NCBI GenBank assembly: GCA_029866125.1
Contig: JARWZZ010000017.1
Coordinates: forward strand, 62,001-126,000
Reading direction: 5' to 3'
Source: Limnobacter sp.
GTDB taxonomy: Bacteria > Pseudomonadota > Gammaproteobacteria > Burkholderiales > Burkholderiaceae_B
DNA: 64,000 nucleotides
Shown here one piece after another: positions 1-8,904 of this stretch. The position numbers and the translations under genes are program-made. A model generated the notes under the pieces. That model saw nothing but the letters and a program-made list of their open reading frames with translations, did no database searches and had not been told where the DNA came from. The number at the start of each line of letters is the position of its first letter. Within the stretch, counting starts at the first letter, position 1.

Positions 1-1350
1 CAAATCGCTGACCGAGCGCTTCATGTCCTCAATGCTTTGATAGAACAGCGCGTCTGCACCGATTTCCTTGCAAATTTCGTCATCTGTGCGGCCTGAGGCA
101 ATCAGCTCATCCCGCGTTGGCATGTCAATGCCATACACATTGGGATAACGTACGGGCGGGGCTGCCGACGCAAAAATCACCTTTTTGGCACCCGCTTCAC
201 GGGCCATTTGTACGATTTCACGGCTGGTTGTACCGCGCACAATGGAGTCATCCACAATCAACACGGTTTTGCCTTTGAATTCCACTTCAATGGCATTGAG
301 TTTTTGGCGAACGCTTTTCTTGCGTACAGCCTGCCCCGGCATAATAAACGTGCGGCCAATGTAGCGGTTTTTAATAAAACCTTCGCGATACGGCACTCCC
401 AAGCGCGTCGCCAATTCCAAAGCGGCTGGGCGGCTGGAATCCGGAATGGGCATCACCACATCAATTTCACCCGAATTCATTTCCCTCTTGATTTGGTCAG
501 CCAAGTACTCACCCATTTTTACACGGGCTTCGTACACGGACACACCGTCCATCACGGAATCTGGGCGCGCCAAATACACATATTCAAAAATGCAGGGGCT
601 CAGCATGGTTTTCTCTGCACACTGCTGGGCGTACAAATTGCCGTCAAGGTCTACAAAAATAGCTTCACCCGGCTCAACGTCCCGAACAAACTCAAAACCC
701 ATGCCTGCCAATGCAACTGATTCGGAGGCAAACATGTATTCCTTGCCTTGGTCTGTTTCAATTTGGCCCAAGGCCAAGGGGCGAATGCCGTAAGGGTCGC
801 GGAAGGCCACCAAACCATAACCTGCAATTTGCGCCACGCAAGCATAAGCGCCTTGCGCACGTTGATGCACACCTGCAATCGCCTTAAAAATAGCAACTGG
901 GTCCAAAGAATAACCGTGTGCATTGCTTTGCAGCTCGTGCGCCAGTACGTTAAGCAGCACTTCTGAATCTGAGTTGGTGTTGATGTGGCGGCGGTCGTTC
1001 TTAAACAACTCGGCTTTCAAACGCTCACTGTTGGTCAAGTTTCCGTTGTGGGCCAACACCAAACCATAGGGTGCATTCACATAAAAAGGTTGGGCTTCAT
1101 CAGAGCTGGCTGCTGAACCCGCTGTGGGGTAGCGCACATGGCCAATGCCACTGTGGCCGGGCAAGGATCGCATATTGCGCGTGCGAAACACATCCCGCAC
1201 CAATCCATTGCCTTTGAACATGCTGAACGCATTTCCATTCGCAGTGGCAATACCCGCCGCATCTTGGCCGCGATGTTGCAGCAGCAAAAGGCTGTCATAC
1301 AACACTTGGTTGACTGGTGAAAACGCAAAAATACCCACGATGCCGCACAT
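1..1350 (-). CDS. purF: Amidophosphoribosyltransferase (partial, C-terminus off the window)
   Basis: First committed step of purine synthesis: glutamine plus PRPP gives 5-phosphoribosylamine. The reading frame starts at the ATG complementary to 1348-1350 and stays open to base 1, so about 450 of the usual ~505 residues are present. The protein begins MCGIVGIF, placing the Ntn-hydrolase catalytic Cys at residue 2, followed by the [14 protein letters not shown] glutaminase signature. The PRPP-binding loop ([12 protein letters not shown]) is encoded near 220-262. An SD-like GGAGATTG lies just upstream of the ATG. It is the last visible gene of a minus-strand run after the SPOR gene and cvpA, a purF neighbourhood standard in Beta- and Gammaproteobacteria. 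Identity is secure; only the 3' end is missing. Confidence 0.97.
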   Translation of the reverse strand, partial: MCGIVGIFAFSPVNQVLYDSLLLLQHRGQDAAGIATANGNAFSMFKGNGLVRDVFRTRNMRSLPGHSGIGHVRYPTAGSAASSDEAQPFYVNAPYGLVLAHNGNLTNSERLKAELFKNDRRHINTNSDSEVLLNVLAHELQSNAHGYSLDPVAIFKAIAGVHQRAQGAYACVAQIAGYGLVAFRDPYGIRPLALGQIETDQGKEYMFASESVALAGMGFEFVRDVEPGEAIFVDLDGNLYAQQCAEKTMLSPCIFEYVYLARPDSVMDGVSVYEARVKMGEYLADQIKREMNSGEIDVVMPIPDSSRPAALELATRLGVPYREGFIKNRYIGRTFIMPGQAVRKKSVRQKLNAIEVEFKGKTVLIVDDSIVRGTTSREIVQMAREAGAKKVIFASAAPPVRYPNVYGIDMPTRDELIASGRTDDEICKEIGADALFYQSIEDMKRSVSDL

Positions 1351-1359
1351 TTCAATCTC

Positions 1360-1881
1360 CTAGTAGCGAACCCACTTGCCCACGCTTTCCGGTAAATGCG
1401 GCTTGATTTCTCGCATCGCATCTTCAGCATAGGGGGACAACACGGCGTCACGCCAAAACGGCTGCTTCGGCAATGAAGTAAAGCCCGCAGCAGTAACCAA
1501 TGTCAAAACTATGATGACACCACGCCCCAGGCCAAATACCCCACCCAAACCGCGATCCATAAAACCCAAACCTGCTGCGGAAATAATCCTGCCCAGCAAA
1601 CCAATGATGATGGAACCCACAATCATGGAGGCAAGAAACGCTGCGGCACAACCCACAAGGGCCTTCATCGCGGGGCTTAATGCCTGGGTCCAATCCAAAT
1701 AAACAATCAGTTGCTCGCCATAAGTGTTGGCCACATAAAAAGCCAATGCCCAGTTCACCAAAGACAAAACCTCTTTGACCATGCCCCGGAATAAGCCAAG
1801 GATCAAGGACAAGCTGATGATAACCATCACCAGATAATCAAATAAAGTCAGGGACGTGAAAGCCACTTCGGGAAACGTCAC
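1360..1881 (-). CDS. cvpA: CvpA family inner-membrane protein
   Basis: A 173-residue CvpA (colicin V production) family protein with four hydrophobic segments, at about residues 14-32, 38-55, 75-98 and 112-135. The Gly-rich GLLGRIISAAGLGFMDRG stretch between the last two is typical of the family. Family members are linked to envelope homeostasis and, historically, to colicin V export; the exact biochemical role is unknown. The start is GTG and overlaps the stop of the upstream SPOR gene by 4 bp (GTGA), so the two are translationally coupled. The gene ends 9 bp before purF, which is the conserved cvpA-purF pairing. Confidence 0.9.
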   Translation of the reverse strand: MTFPEVAFTSLTLFDYLVMVIISLSLILGLFRGMVKEVLSLVNWALAFYVANTYGEQLIVYLDWTQALSPAMKALVGCAAAFLASMIVGSIIIGLLGRIISAAGLGFMDRGLGGVFGLGRGVIIVLTLVTAAGFTSLPKQPFWRDAVLSPYAEDAMREIKPHLPESVGKWVRY

Positions 1882-2846
1882 TGCGCAACCCTTGGGTTAT
1901 AACCTTGTTTTGACAAATCAGATTTAGTTTTATCGGCCTTGTCAGCATCGGCAAATGGTCCCACTCTGACTCGGTACACAGTGCCTTGATCAGTCACCAA
2001 AGATTGCACACGGCTTGCAAACCCTTTTGCCGACAACTCATCTTTAAGTGCTTCGGCTCGAGCTTGATCTTTCAGTGCAGCCACCTGAATAAAAGTGGGC
2101 TTGGCTGGTGTATTGACTTCTTTGGCTGGGGCTTCCCGCTTTGAGTCGGGGTCAGCAAACTTGGCAATCGCATCTTCGGATTTGTCAGCGGGTTTTTCAG
2201 CTTGCTTGGCTTTGTCCGCCGCCTTCATTGCTGCTTCTTTGGCTGCAGCTTCTTTAGTTGCAGCTTCTTTGGTTGCGGCTTCTTTGGTTGCGGCTTCCTT
2301 TTTCGCTAACTCAGCTTTTGCGGCCAGCTTGGCAGCCTCTTTGGATGCGGCTTCTTTGGATGCGGCTTCTTTGGCTGCAGCTGCCTTGGATATGTCCTGC
2401 ACGCTGGGCTTTTTCGGCTCTGCAATTTCTAGGGGTGATTCGGTTTCTGACCTGCTGTCTGGCTCATTCAATGATGGAGGTACAACGGCGACCTTAGGTG
2501 CAGCCTTTTCTACGGGTGCTTTGGCTGGGGGGGGAATAATGTCCGGATTGGGCTCTGCCTTAGTTACAGCCTTGGATTCAGCTTTGGTTTCGGCTTTGGA
2601 TTCAGCTTTGGGTTCAGCGCTGGCATCATTGGCCACTTCTTGGCTGCCGGGCTTGGAAGGAAACACCAACTCGATCTCGAGCTTGGCCGAGTTTGGCTCG
2701 CCTTCAATCAAAGCGGGAACAACAATCAGAGCGGTCAAAAACAAAGCCAAAGAGCCCACAAGTCTGCGACGGGCCCTGCGCTTCATTTCATCGCTGGGGT
2801 CATTGTTGGACCTGTTTTTCACACTGGCGCGCGTGTTAGAACTCAC
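1878..2846 (-). CDS. SPOR-domain protein, DedD-like
   Basis: A 322-residue bitopic protein: basic cytoplasmic head (residues ~20-30, KRRARRRL), one membrane segment (~31-47), a long low-complexity periplasmic linker, and a C-terminal SPOR domain (~245-322) of the kind that binds denuded septal peptidoglycan. The linker is rich in Ala, Lys and Glu and contains tandem (K/T)EAA pentapeptides at about residues 150-215, encoded by 15-bp DNA repeats near 2215-2400. Position before cvpA-purF and after folC matches dedD, so a role at the division septum is likely (inference). The start is GTG preceded by GAGGAA. Confidence 0.85.
   Translation of the reverse strand: MSSNTRASVKNRSNNDPSDEMKRRARRRLVGSLALFLTALIVVPALIEGEPNSAKLEIELVFPSKPGSQEVANDASAEPKAESKAETKAESKAVTKAEPNPDIIPPPAKAPVEKAAPKVAVVPPSLNEPDSRSETESPLEIAEPKKPSVQDISKAAAAKEAASKEAASKEAAKLAAKAELAKKEAATKEAATKEAATKEAAAKEAAMKAADKAKQAEKPADKSEDAIAKFADPDSKREAPAKEVNTPAKPTFIQVAALKDQARAEALKDELSAKGFASRVQSLVTDQGTVYRVRVGPFADADKADKTKSDLSKQGYNPRVAQ
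2215..2400 (-). repeat. 15-bp tandem repeats encoding KEAA(S/T) units
   Basis: Within the SPOR gene the plus strand shows repeated variants of GCTTCTTTGGTTGCG, and a second block of GCTTCTTTGGATGCG, at about 2225-2300 and 2335-2385. They encode an Ala/Lys/Glu helix-forming linker. Copies are near-identical at the DNA level, which suggests recent slippage expansion and possible length variation between strains. Confidence 0.7.
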
Positions 2847-2889
2847 TAATTCCTCGGTATGAAAAAATTCGGGTTGCTTAAAACCACTA

Positions 2890-4305
2890 CTAACGCATTC
2901 TGGAGGCTTTTCGGCTTTCTTCCCGAATCTTTAAAACCTCGGCAATTAGGACGAATGACCCAAAGACCACGATTCTATCATTCGCGGCTGCTGCTTGAGT
3001 CACAAGCTTGTACGCTTGCGCCAGACTAGAGTATTTCTGCAAACTTCGTTCAGGAATTTGCTTGGGAATACCCCCCTGCTGAACAGCACGCACATTGCCT
3101 TCCCAATCAAAGGCTTGCCCCTCAACACCTGCGGCTCTTACTGCCTGTTCAAGGGCTTCAGAATCGCGACCGCGATCACCCTCAAGAGGGACACAATGCC
3201 AGTGATCCACTCTGTCCTTCAATTGGGTAACCACACCTTGCGCATCCTTGTCTGCCAACATTCCAAATATGCAATGGGTGTAGGGGAAGAAGCCCATTCC
3301 ATCCAAACTTTCCCTTAAATGGGCAGCCGCATGGGGGTTATGGCCCACATCCAAAATGATGGTTGGCTGGCCGGGTAACACCTGAAAACGCCCTGGCCAA
3401 TCCACCAGAAGGAACCCCTGCCGTATGGACTGAGCGGGCATGGGCAACCTATCCCTGACCGACTCCAAAGCAGCCAAAGCTGCCGACGCATTCAACAACT
3501 GGTTGGCCCCACGCAAAGCGGGATAGGCCAAGGCCCCACGGCGAATGTTACGGCCGCCGTAGGCCCATTGCTGCTTGTCGCCAGAAAAATTGAAATCACG
3601 TGTGAACAACCACAAGTCGGCACCAATCGCGTTGGCGTGGTCAATCACAGACTGAGGTGGGCTGGGGTCACTCACAATGGCAGGTTTGCCGCTGCGGAAA
3701 ATACCCGCTTTTTCACGCCCAATTGCCTCGCGGGTGTTACCAAGAAAAGCCTGATGGTCCAAATCCACACTGGTGCAAATGGCACAGTCTGGCTCAAACA
3801 CATTGACCGCATCCAAACGGCCGCCCAAGCCCACTTCAAGAACAATCGCTTCCAAATTTTGTCTGCAAAAAATCCAAAGGATAGCCAGCGTGGTGAACTC
3901 AAAATAGCTAAGCGACACCGCCTCGGCAGTTCCGCTTTGACCCGCAGTTCGCGCGGCCTCGACTTGTTCAAACGCTTCAACCAACTGGGCATCGGAAACA
4001 GACTCACCTTGCAGCCGTGCCCGCTCATTGAAATGCAAGATGTGGGGCGAGGTGTACAAACCCACCTTGAAACCGGCTTGGACCAAAATGGATTCCAGCA
4101 TGGCGCAGGTGGACCCCTTTCCATTGGTACCCGCCACGGTGAACACCACCGAGTTGGAAGTATCCAACTTCAATCGGGTTTTTACTTCTTCCACCCGCTC
4201 CAAACCCATGTCAATGGGTTTGCTGTGAATGCTTTCAATGTAGTCAAGCCACTCTTGGAGAGTAGATTGTGGGGCTGGCTGGGTAGGCGTGGACTTCTTT
4301 TGCAT
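2890..4305 (-). CDS. folC: Bifunctional folylpolyglutamate synthase / dihydrofolate synthase
   Basis: A 471-residue Mur-ligase-family enzyme that adds L-Glu to dihydropteroate and then to folates, using ATP. Visible motifs are the P-loop GTNGKGST (about residues 60-67), SPHILHFNERARLQG (dihydrofolate synthase region), the GLGGRLDAVN segment and DLDHQAFLG. The C-terminal Mur domain carries LDVGHNPHAA. The start ATG follows AGAGAAG. The gene lies between accD and the SPOR gene on the same strand, the usual accD-folC-dedD order. Length is slightly above the usual 420-440 because of an extended C-terminus ending in a basic tail. Confidence 0.96.
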   Translation of the reverse strand: MQKKSTPTQPAPQSTLQEWLDYIESIHSKPIDMGLERVEEVKTRLKLDTSNSVVFTVAGTNGKGSTCAMLESILVQAGFKVGLYTSPHILHFNERARLQGESVSDAQLVEAFEQVEAARTAGQSGTAEAVSLSYFEFTTLAILWIFCRQNLEAIVLEVGLGGRLDAVNVFEPDCAICTSVDLDHQAFLGNTREAIGREKAGIFRSGKPAIVSDPSPPQSVIDHANAIGADLWLFTRDFNFSGDKQQWAYGGRNIRRGALAYPALRGANQLLNASAALAALESVRDRLPMPAQSIRQGFLLVDWPGRFQVLPGQPTIILDVGHNPHAAAHLRESLDGMGFFPYTHCIFGMLADKDAQGVVTQLKDRVDHWHCVPLEGDRGRDSEALEQAVRAAGVEGQAFDWEGNVRAVQQGGIPKQIPERSLQKYSSLAQAYKLVTQAAAANDRIVVFGSFVLIAEVLKIREESRKASRMR

Positions 4306-4349
4306 TCACTTCTCTTGTATTAACTTCTCTTTTTTCTGCGCTACAGCTG

Positions 4350-5228
4350 CTAGGTGGGGGTTTCCACCGGGCGCTTCATCAGCAAGGCCAGCAAGCTGGA
4401 CAACTCTTTTTTCATTTCACGGCGGTCAATAATGCAGTCAACGGCGCCTTTTTCGAGAAGAAACTCAGCCCGTTGAAAACCTTCTGGTAAGGTTTGGCGT
4501 ACGGTTTGCTCAATCACGCGAGGCCCAGCAAAACCAATCAAGGCCTTGGGTTCAGCAATCACCACATCGCCCAAAAACGCAAAGCTGGCCGACACGCCGC
4601 CCATGGTTGGATCGGTCAACACAGAGATGTAAGGCAGCTTGTGCTGCCCCAGCCTGGCCAACATGGCTGAGGTTTTGGCCATTTGCATCAACGAGCCCAA
4701 GCCTTCCTGCATCCTTGCTCCACCCGAGGCCGCAAAACTGATGAAAGGCACATTTTCGTCAATCGCTTTCTGCACACCTCGACAAAAACGCTCGCCCACC
4801 ACCGAGCCCATGGAACCACCCATAAACTCAAACTCAAAACAGGCAATGACCACGCCCTGCCCGCTCATTTTGCCGTATTGAACCACCATTGCATCAGTTT
4901 CACTGGTGGCTTCGCGGGCTTCATTCAAGCGGGCTGGGTAGGCCTTGGAATCTTTGAACTTCAAACTGTCCAGCGGCACCACTTCTTGACCAATCTCTGT
5001 GCGCTCCCCGTCATCCAGCAACAAGTCCAAACGTGCACGCGCACCCACTCGCAAATGATGCGTACAGGACGGGCAAACCATCGCATTGGCTGCCAAATCA
5101 TTTTGGTACAACACTGAATCACAACTGGGGCATTTCACCCACAAGCCTTCAGGCACACTCTTTTTTGCAGCATCGCCTGGCGCACGCGAAGAAATACGTG
5201 GAGGCAGAATTTTTTCAAACCAGCTCAT
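4350..5228 (-). CDS. accD: Acetyl-CoA carboxylase carboxyltransferase subunit beta
   Basis: The beta subunit of the carboxyltransferase that makes malonyl-CoA for fatty acid synthesis, working with AccA (not in this window). The 292 residues include an N-terminal four-Cys zinc ribbon (CPSCDSVLY ... MVCPSC, about 34-56) and the crotonase-like acyl-CoA domain with SGGARMQEG and [13 protein letters not shown]. The ATG follows AAAGGAAAA. It sits between trpA and folC, 16 bp downstream of trpA, the conserved trpFBA-accD-folC operon of Beta- and Gammaproteobacteria. Confidence 0.97.
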   Translation of the reverse strand: MSWFEKILPPRISSRAPGDAAKKSVPEGLWVKCPSCDSVLYQNDLAANAMVCPSCTHHLRVGARARLDLLLDDGERTEIGQEVVPLDSLKFKDSKAYPARLNEAREATSETDAMVVQYGKMSGQGVVIACFEFEFMGGSMGSVVGERFCRGVQKAIDENVPFISFAASGGARMQEGLGSLMQMAKTSAMLARLGQHKLPYISVLTDPTMGGVSASFAFLGDVVIAEPKALIGFAGPRVIEQTVRQTLPEGFQRAEFLLEKGAVDCIIDRREMKKELSSLLALLMKRPVETPT

Positions 5229-5243
5229 GGTTTTTCCTTTTTA

Positions 5244-6053
5244 TTAAGCCTTGAACTTGGCATCCAATGCTGCACGGATGGGACTTAAAAATGCTTTGGC
5301 CACCGTACAGGCTTGATCGGCTGGCGCATTCTCAAGCGCGGTAATCAAGGCAGAGCCAATAACAACTGCGTCTGAAGACTCCGCAACGCGGCAAGCCGAT
5401 TCAGCATCGCGAATACCAAAACCTACACCCACAGGCACTGAGGTGTGCTGACGAATCAAGGGTAGCTTTGAACTGACTGAGTTGGCATTTAAGTTTCCAG
5501 CCCCAGTAACGCCTGTTAGCGACACGTAATACACATAGCCGCTGGCCAGCTTCGCTACTTTTTCAATTCGGTCGTCGGTGGAAGTGGGGGCCAACAAGAA
5601 AATCGGGTCCAGTTCCACTTCACGCAATTCACGCGCGAACTCAATGGATTCCTCTGGCGGGTAATCCACAACCAGCACACCATCCACTCCAGCAGACTTG
5701 GCTGCATCTACAAACTTCTGAGTACCCATGCGCTCAATCGGATTGGCGTAACCCATCAGCACAATCGGCGTGTTCAAGTTGGATTTACGAAACTCACTCA
5801 CAAATTCCAAAATTTTGAGTGTCGAAATTCCATGAGCCAAGGCCCGCTCGCTGGACCGTTGAATTACAGGGCCATCAGCCATGGGGTCAGAGAACGGCAC
5901 CCCCAACTCAATCACATCTGAACCGGCTTGCGCCAAGGCATGAAGAAGTTCCACCACGTGGTGGGGGTCCGGGTCACCTGCCGTCACAAATGGAATAAGG
6001 CCTTTACGGCCTTGTGCGGCTAGGTCTTTAAAAACTTGCTGGATACGGGACAT
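5244..6053 (-). CDS. trpA: Tryptophan synthase alpha chain
   Basis: Cleaves indole-3-glycerol phosphate to indole and glyceraldehyde 3-phosphate, and channels indole to TrpB. A TIM-barrel of 269 residues, normal length. The active-site Glu lies in [16 protein letters not shown] (about 47-62); the second catalytic Asp lies in [10 protein letters not shown]... and the following [11 protein letters not shown]. The phosphate-binding loops SLTGVTGA and VGFGI are intact. It begins 9 bp after trpB, so the two subunits are likely made from one mRNA. Confidence 0.97.
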   Translation of the reverse strand: MSRIQQVFKDLAAQGRKGLIPFVTAGDPDPHHVVELLHALAQAGSDVIELGVPFSDPMADGPVIQRSSERALAHGISTLKILEFVSEFRKSNLNTPIVLMGYANPIERMGTQKFVDAAKSAGVDGVLVVDYPPEESIEFARELREVELDPIFLLAPTSTDDRIEKVAKLASGYVYYVSLTGVTGAGNLNANSVSSKLPLIRQHTSVPVGVGFGIRDAESACRVAESSDAVVIGSALITALENAPADQACTVAKAFLSPIRAALDAKFKA

Positions 6054-6062
6054 GGATTGGGT

Positions 6063-7349
6063 TTAAGAATTGTTATTTTTGTGTTGAACCATGACTTTGG
6101 AGCCACACTGCGCGACTTCAAAACCAGTTTTGCAATCGGGATGACAATAAAACTCCGCACCACTCATGCGTGCCACGGTGTGCATGTCTTTGTCCCCACG
6201 ACCAGAAAGGTTCAACAAAATGATTTTGTCTTTGGGCAATGTTTTGGCCAATTTGGTGGCGTAGGCAATTGCATGGCTGCTTTCCAAAGCGGGGATAATA
6301 CCCTCAATTCTGCAGCACTGATGAAAGGCTTCAAGCGCCTCGTCGTCTGTAATGCCCACATAGGTGGCACGGCCACTGTCTTTTAACCAAGCATGCTCGG
6401 GGCCAACGCCGGGGTAATCCAAACCTGCAGACACGGAATGCGTCTCGATGATTTGGCCATCGCCGTTTTGCAGCAAATAGGTGCGGTTGCCATGCAATAC
6501 ACCGGGTGTTCCAGCGGACAATGAAGCTGCGTGCATGCCTGTCTCAATGCCCTTGCCTGCCGCTTCAACCCCAATCAGTTTGACTTGTTCAGAATTGATG
6601 TAGGGGTGGAAAATGCCCATGGCATTGGAGCCGCCGCCCACGCAAGCCAACACATAATCAGGCTGGCGCCCCACGTTTTCTTGCATTTGTACAATGCATT
6701 CCTTACCAATCACGCTTTGAAAATCACGCACGAGCATCGGGTAAGGATGCGGACCAGCCACCGTGCCAATGATGTAGAACGTGTCGTCCACATTCGTGAC
6801 CCAGTCACGCATGGCCTCGTTCAATGCATCCTTCAGGGTTTTTGATCCGGAAGTGACCGGAATAACCTCAGCCCCCAGCAATTTCATACGGAACACGTTT
6901 TGCGCCTGGCGGGCCACATCTTCCTGACCCATATACACCACGCACTTCATGCCATAACGTGCTGCCACCGTTGCGGTTGCAACACCGTGTTGGCCGGCAC
7001 CTGTTTCAGCAATCACGCGTGGCTTACCCATGCGCTTGGCCAACATGGCCTGCCCAATGCAATTGTTCACCTTGTGGGCGCCCGTGTGGTTCAAGTCTTC
7101 ACGCTTGAAGTAAATTTGTGCGCCACCCAATTCGTCAGACCAACGCTTGGCATGGTAAATCGGGCTTGGACGGCCTACAAAGTGCTTTAGCTCGGATTCA
7201 AACTCAGCCAAAAACTCAGGGTCGTGCTGGTAATGCGCGTAAGCTGCTTTGAGCTCATCCAGCGCATGCACCAAGGTTTCAGAAACAAATGAACCGCCAT
7301 AAGCCCCAAAATGGCCGCTTGCATCCGGAAAGTCATAGGGTTTGTTCAT
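6063..7349 (-). CDS. trpB: Tryptophan synthase beta chain
   Basis: PLP enzyme that condenses indole with L-serine. The PLP lysine is in HTGAHKVNN (about residues 86-94), the phosphate-binding loop is [10 protein letters not shown], and [11 protein letters not shown] closes the catalytic fold. At 428 residues it is about 30 longer than most TrpB proteins: after [10 protein letters not shown] there is an extra C-terminal tail containing three Cys and two His ([12 protein letters not shown] ... CGSK). That tail is not needed for catalysis and its purpose is unknown. Start ATG as [15 protein letters not shown], typical for betaproteobacterial TrpB. Confidence 0.97.
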   Translation of the reverse strand: MNKPYDFPDASGHFGAYGGSFVSETLVHALDELKAAYAHYQHDPEFLAEFESELKHFVGRPSPIYHAKRWSDELGGAQIYFKREDLNHTGAHKVNNCIGQAMLAKRMGKPRVIAETGAGQHGVATATVAARYGMKCVVYMGQEDVARQAQNVFRMKLLGAEVIPVTSGSKTLKDALNEAMRDWVTNVDDTFYIIGTVAGPHPYPMLVRDFQSVIGKECIVQMQENVGRQPDYVLACVGGGSNAMGIFHPYINSEQVKLIGVEAAGKGIETGMHAASLSAGTPGVLHGNRTYLLQNGDGQIIETHSVSAGLDYPGVGPEHAWLKDSGRATYVGITDDEALEAFHQCCRIEGIIPALESSHAIAYATKLAKTLPKDKIILLNLSGRGDKDMHTVARMSGAEFYCHPDCKTGFEVAQCGSKVMVQHKNNNS

Positions 7350-7403
7350 GATGATTTACTGCTCTTGAGAATTTGGGTTTTACAACTGCGTCCACTGGGG
7401 TAC

Positions 7404-8042
7404 TCAAAACAGGGTTTTGGAGTCTGCCAAGTGCACTGCCCTGCAAAAGGACACAATCTTTTCCGGGGACTTCACCCCTCGGTGCGATTCTACCCCACTC
7501 GAGACGTCTACGCCGTAGGGTTTGACCTGTTTGATGGCCTCGGCGACATTTCCGTCAGATAATCCACCCGACAAAATCAGTGGCACGCCGCAACCCGACA
7601 CTTCTGCCAACAAGGACCAGTCAAAAGTGTGGCCAGAGCCCCCAAAATGCTCGCTCCAACTGTCGACCAATACCCCTTGCGCTTGGTTGAATCGATCCAA
7701 TTCCAATCGTAGGTCGATGCCCTCTTTCATGCGAATGGCTTTCATGAAAGGTTGGGCAAACTGCGCGCAAAACTCAGGTGATTCATCCCCGTGGAATTGC
7801 AATAAAGCATTCGGAATTGCACGCAATACCTCTGATACTTCTGCCACGGTAGGATTCACAAACAAAGCGACTGGAGTAACCCAAGGCCCCAGGGCGAGCG
7901 CAAGTGGCTTGGCTTGAAGGGGCGTAACGGCGCGGGGTGAAGGGGCGTAAAACACAAAACCCACTGCGTCAGCACCCGATTGAACGCAGGTTTGAACTGC
8001 TTCAAGGGTGCGCAGGCCACAAATTTTGATACGTGTTCTCAT
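7404..8042 (-). CDS. trpF: Phosphoribosylanthranilate isomerase
   Basis: Amadori rearrangement of phosphoribosylanthranilate to CdRP in tryptophan synthesis. A 212-residue single TIM-barrel beginning MRTRIKICGLRT, with the catalytic Cys in IKICGL and the acidic residue in GVLVDSW. The phosphate site is LSGGLSDGNV plus GVDVSSGVES. It lies 7 bp after truA and 54 bp before trpB in the truA-trpFBA order standard in Burkholderiales. No trp attenuator or leader peptide was recognised in the gap before trpB. Confidence 0.96.
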   Translation of the reverse strand: MRTRIKICGLRTLEAVQTCVQSGADAVGFVFYAPSPRAVTPLQAKPLALALGPWVTPVALFVNPTVAEVSEVLRAIPNALLQFHGDESPEFCAQFAQPFMKAIRMKEGIDLRLELDRFNQAQGVLVDSWSEHFGGSGHTFDWSLLAEVSGCGVPLILSGGLSDGNVAEAIKQVKPYGVDVSSGVESHRGVKSPEKIVSFCRAVHLADSKTLF

Positions 8043-8049
8043 GGGGTTT

Positions 8050-8895
8050 TCATGTTGTTAAGTCTTGAAACGGAAAACTTGGCTTGAACAAGTCACCTAT
8101 TCTAAATGCTTCGGGATACTCCACCTCCCACAGGGTGAGGCCTTGGGAGGGATAAGTGCGCGCAGCGTGAACTCGAGATTTTAATGCCAAGATTTCTGCC
8201 ACCCATTCCACCGGCTTTCTGCCAAGCCCAACCTCGAAAAGGCAACCCATGATGTTGCGCACCATGTGGTGCAGGAAGGCGTTGCCCTGCAATTCAACGT
8301 ATGCATAGTCCTGCAGTGGGTGCATTTCCAGGCGCATTAAGGTGCGGATTGGGGATTTGGCCTGACACTGCCCTGCGCGAAATGAGCTGAAGTCATGGGT
8401 GCCCAACAAACACTGGCCCGCCTCCAGCATCTTCCTCAAATTCAGGGGGTAGTGAATCCAGCTCATTTGCTGCTTAAAAGGGTCTGGGCTTCTTGCCGTG
8501 TAAAAATAGTAGCGGTAGGTGCGTGACTTTGCTGAAAAACGGGCGTGAAACTCCTGCGGCACAATTTGAGCACCCTGCACCGCCACCGTTTTGGGCAATT
8601 GGGAGTTCACACCCTTTACCCAAGCCACCAAGGGACGTTCCGCAGAGGTTTCAAAATGTACAACCTGCTGGCGGGCATGTACCCCCGTGTCAGTCCTGCC
8701 CGCACACACCAAATCCACAGGGCTGCCATTGATTTCCGACAATGCCGCCTCAAGCAAGTCCTGCACCGTCCTGCCGTGAGGCTGCTTTTGCCAACCCTCA
8801 AATTCAGAGCCGTTGTACGCAACTCCCAATGCAATTTTTTGAGTAACGTCACCCCCAACGTGGGCAGCGCCTGCCTCGATGTCTTGATCAATCAT
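8050..8895 (-). CDS. truA: tRNA pseudouridine(38-40) synthase
   Basis: Modifies uridines 38-40 in the anticodon stem of many tRNAs. The protein of 281 residues has the TruA core with the catalytic Asp in CAGRTDTGVHARQQV (about residues 61-75), plus GNAFLHHMVRNIMG near the C-terminus. An N-terminal extension of about 20 residues precedes the conserved LGVAYNGSEFEGWQKQ. It starts 9 bp after the fimV stop and ends 7 bp before trpF. Confidence 0.96.
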   Translation of the reverse strand: MIDQDIEAGAAHVGGDVTQKIALGVAYNGSEFEGWQKQPHGRTVQDLLEAALSEINGSPVDLVCAGRTDTGVHARQQVVHFETSAERPLVAWVKGVNSQLPKTVAVQGAQIVPQEFHARFSAKSRTYRYYFYTARSPDPFKQQMSWIHYPLNLRKMLEAGQCLLGTHDFSSFRAGQCQAKSPIRTLMRLEMHPLQDYAYVELQGNAFLHHMVRNIMGCLFEVGLGRKPVEWVAEILALKSRVHAARTYPSQGLTLWEVEYPEAFRIGDLFKPSFPFQDLTT

Positions 8896-8904
8896 GCAAA
8901 TTCA

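Noticed and set aside
2095..2862. Plus-strand Ala/Ser-rich frame opposite the SPOR gene
   Set aside because: A by-product of the 15-bp repeats read in the reverse direction.
3568..4323. Long plus-strand frame opposite folC (251 codons)
   Set aside because: It mirrors the strong folC frame and has no recognisable domain or SD.
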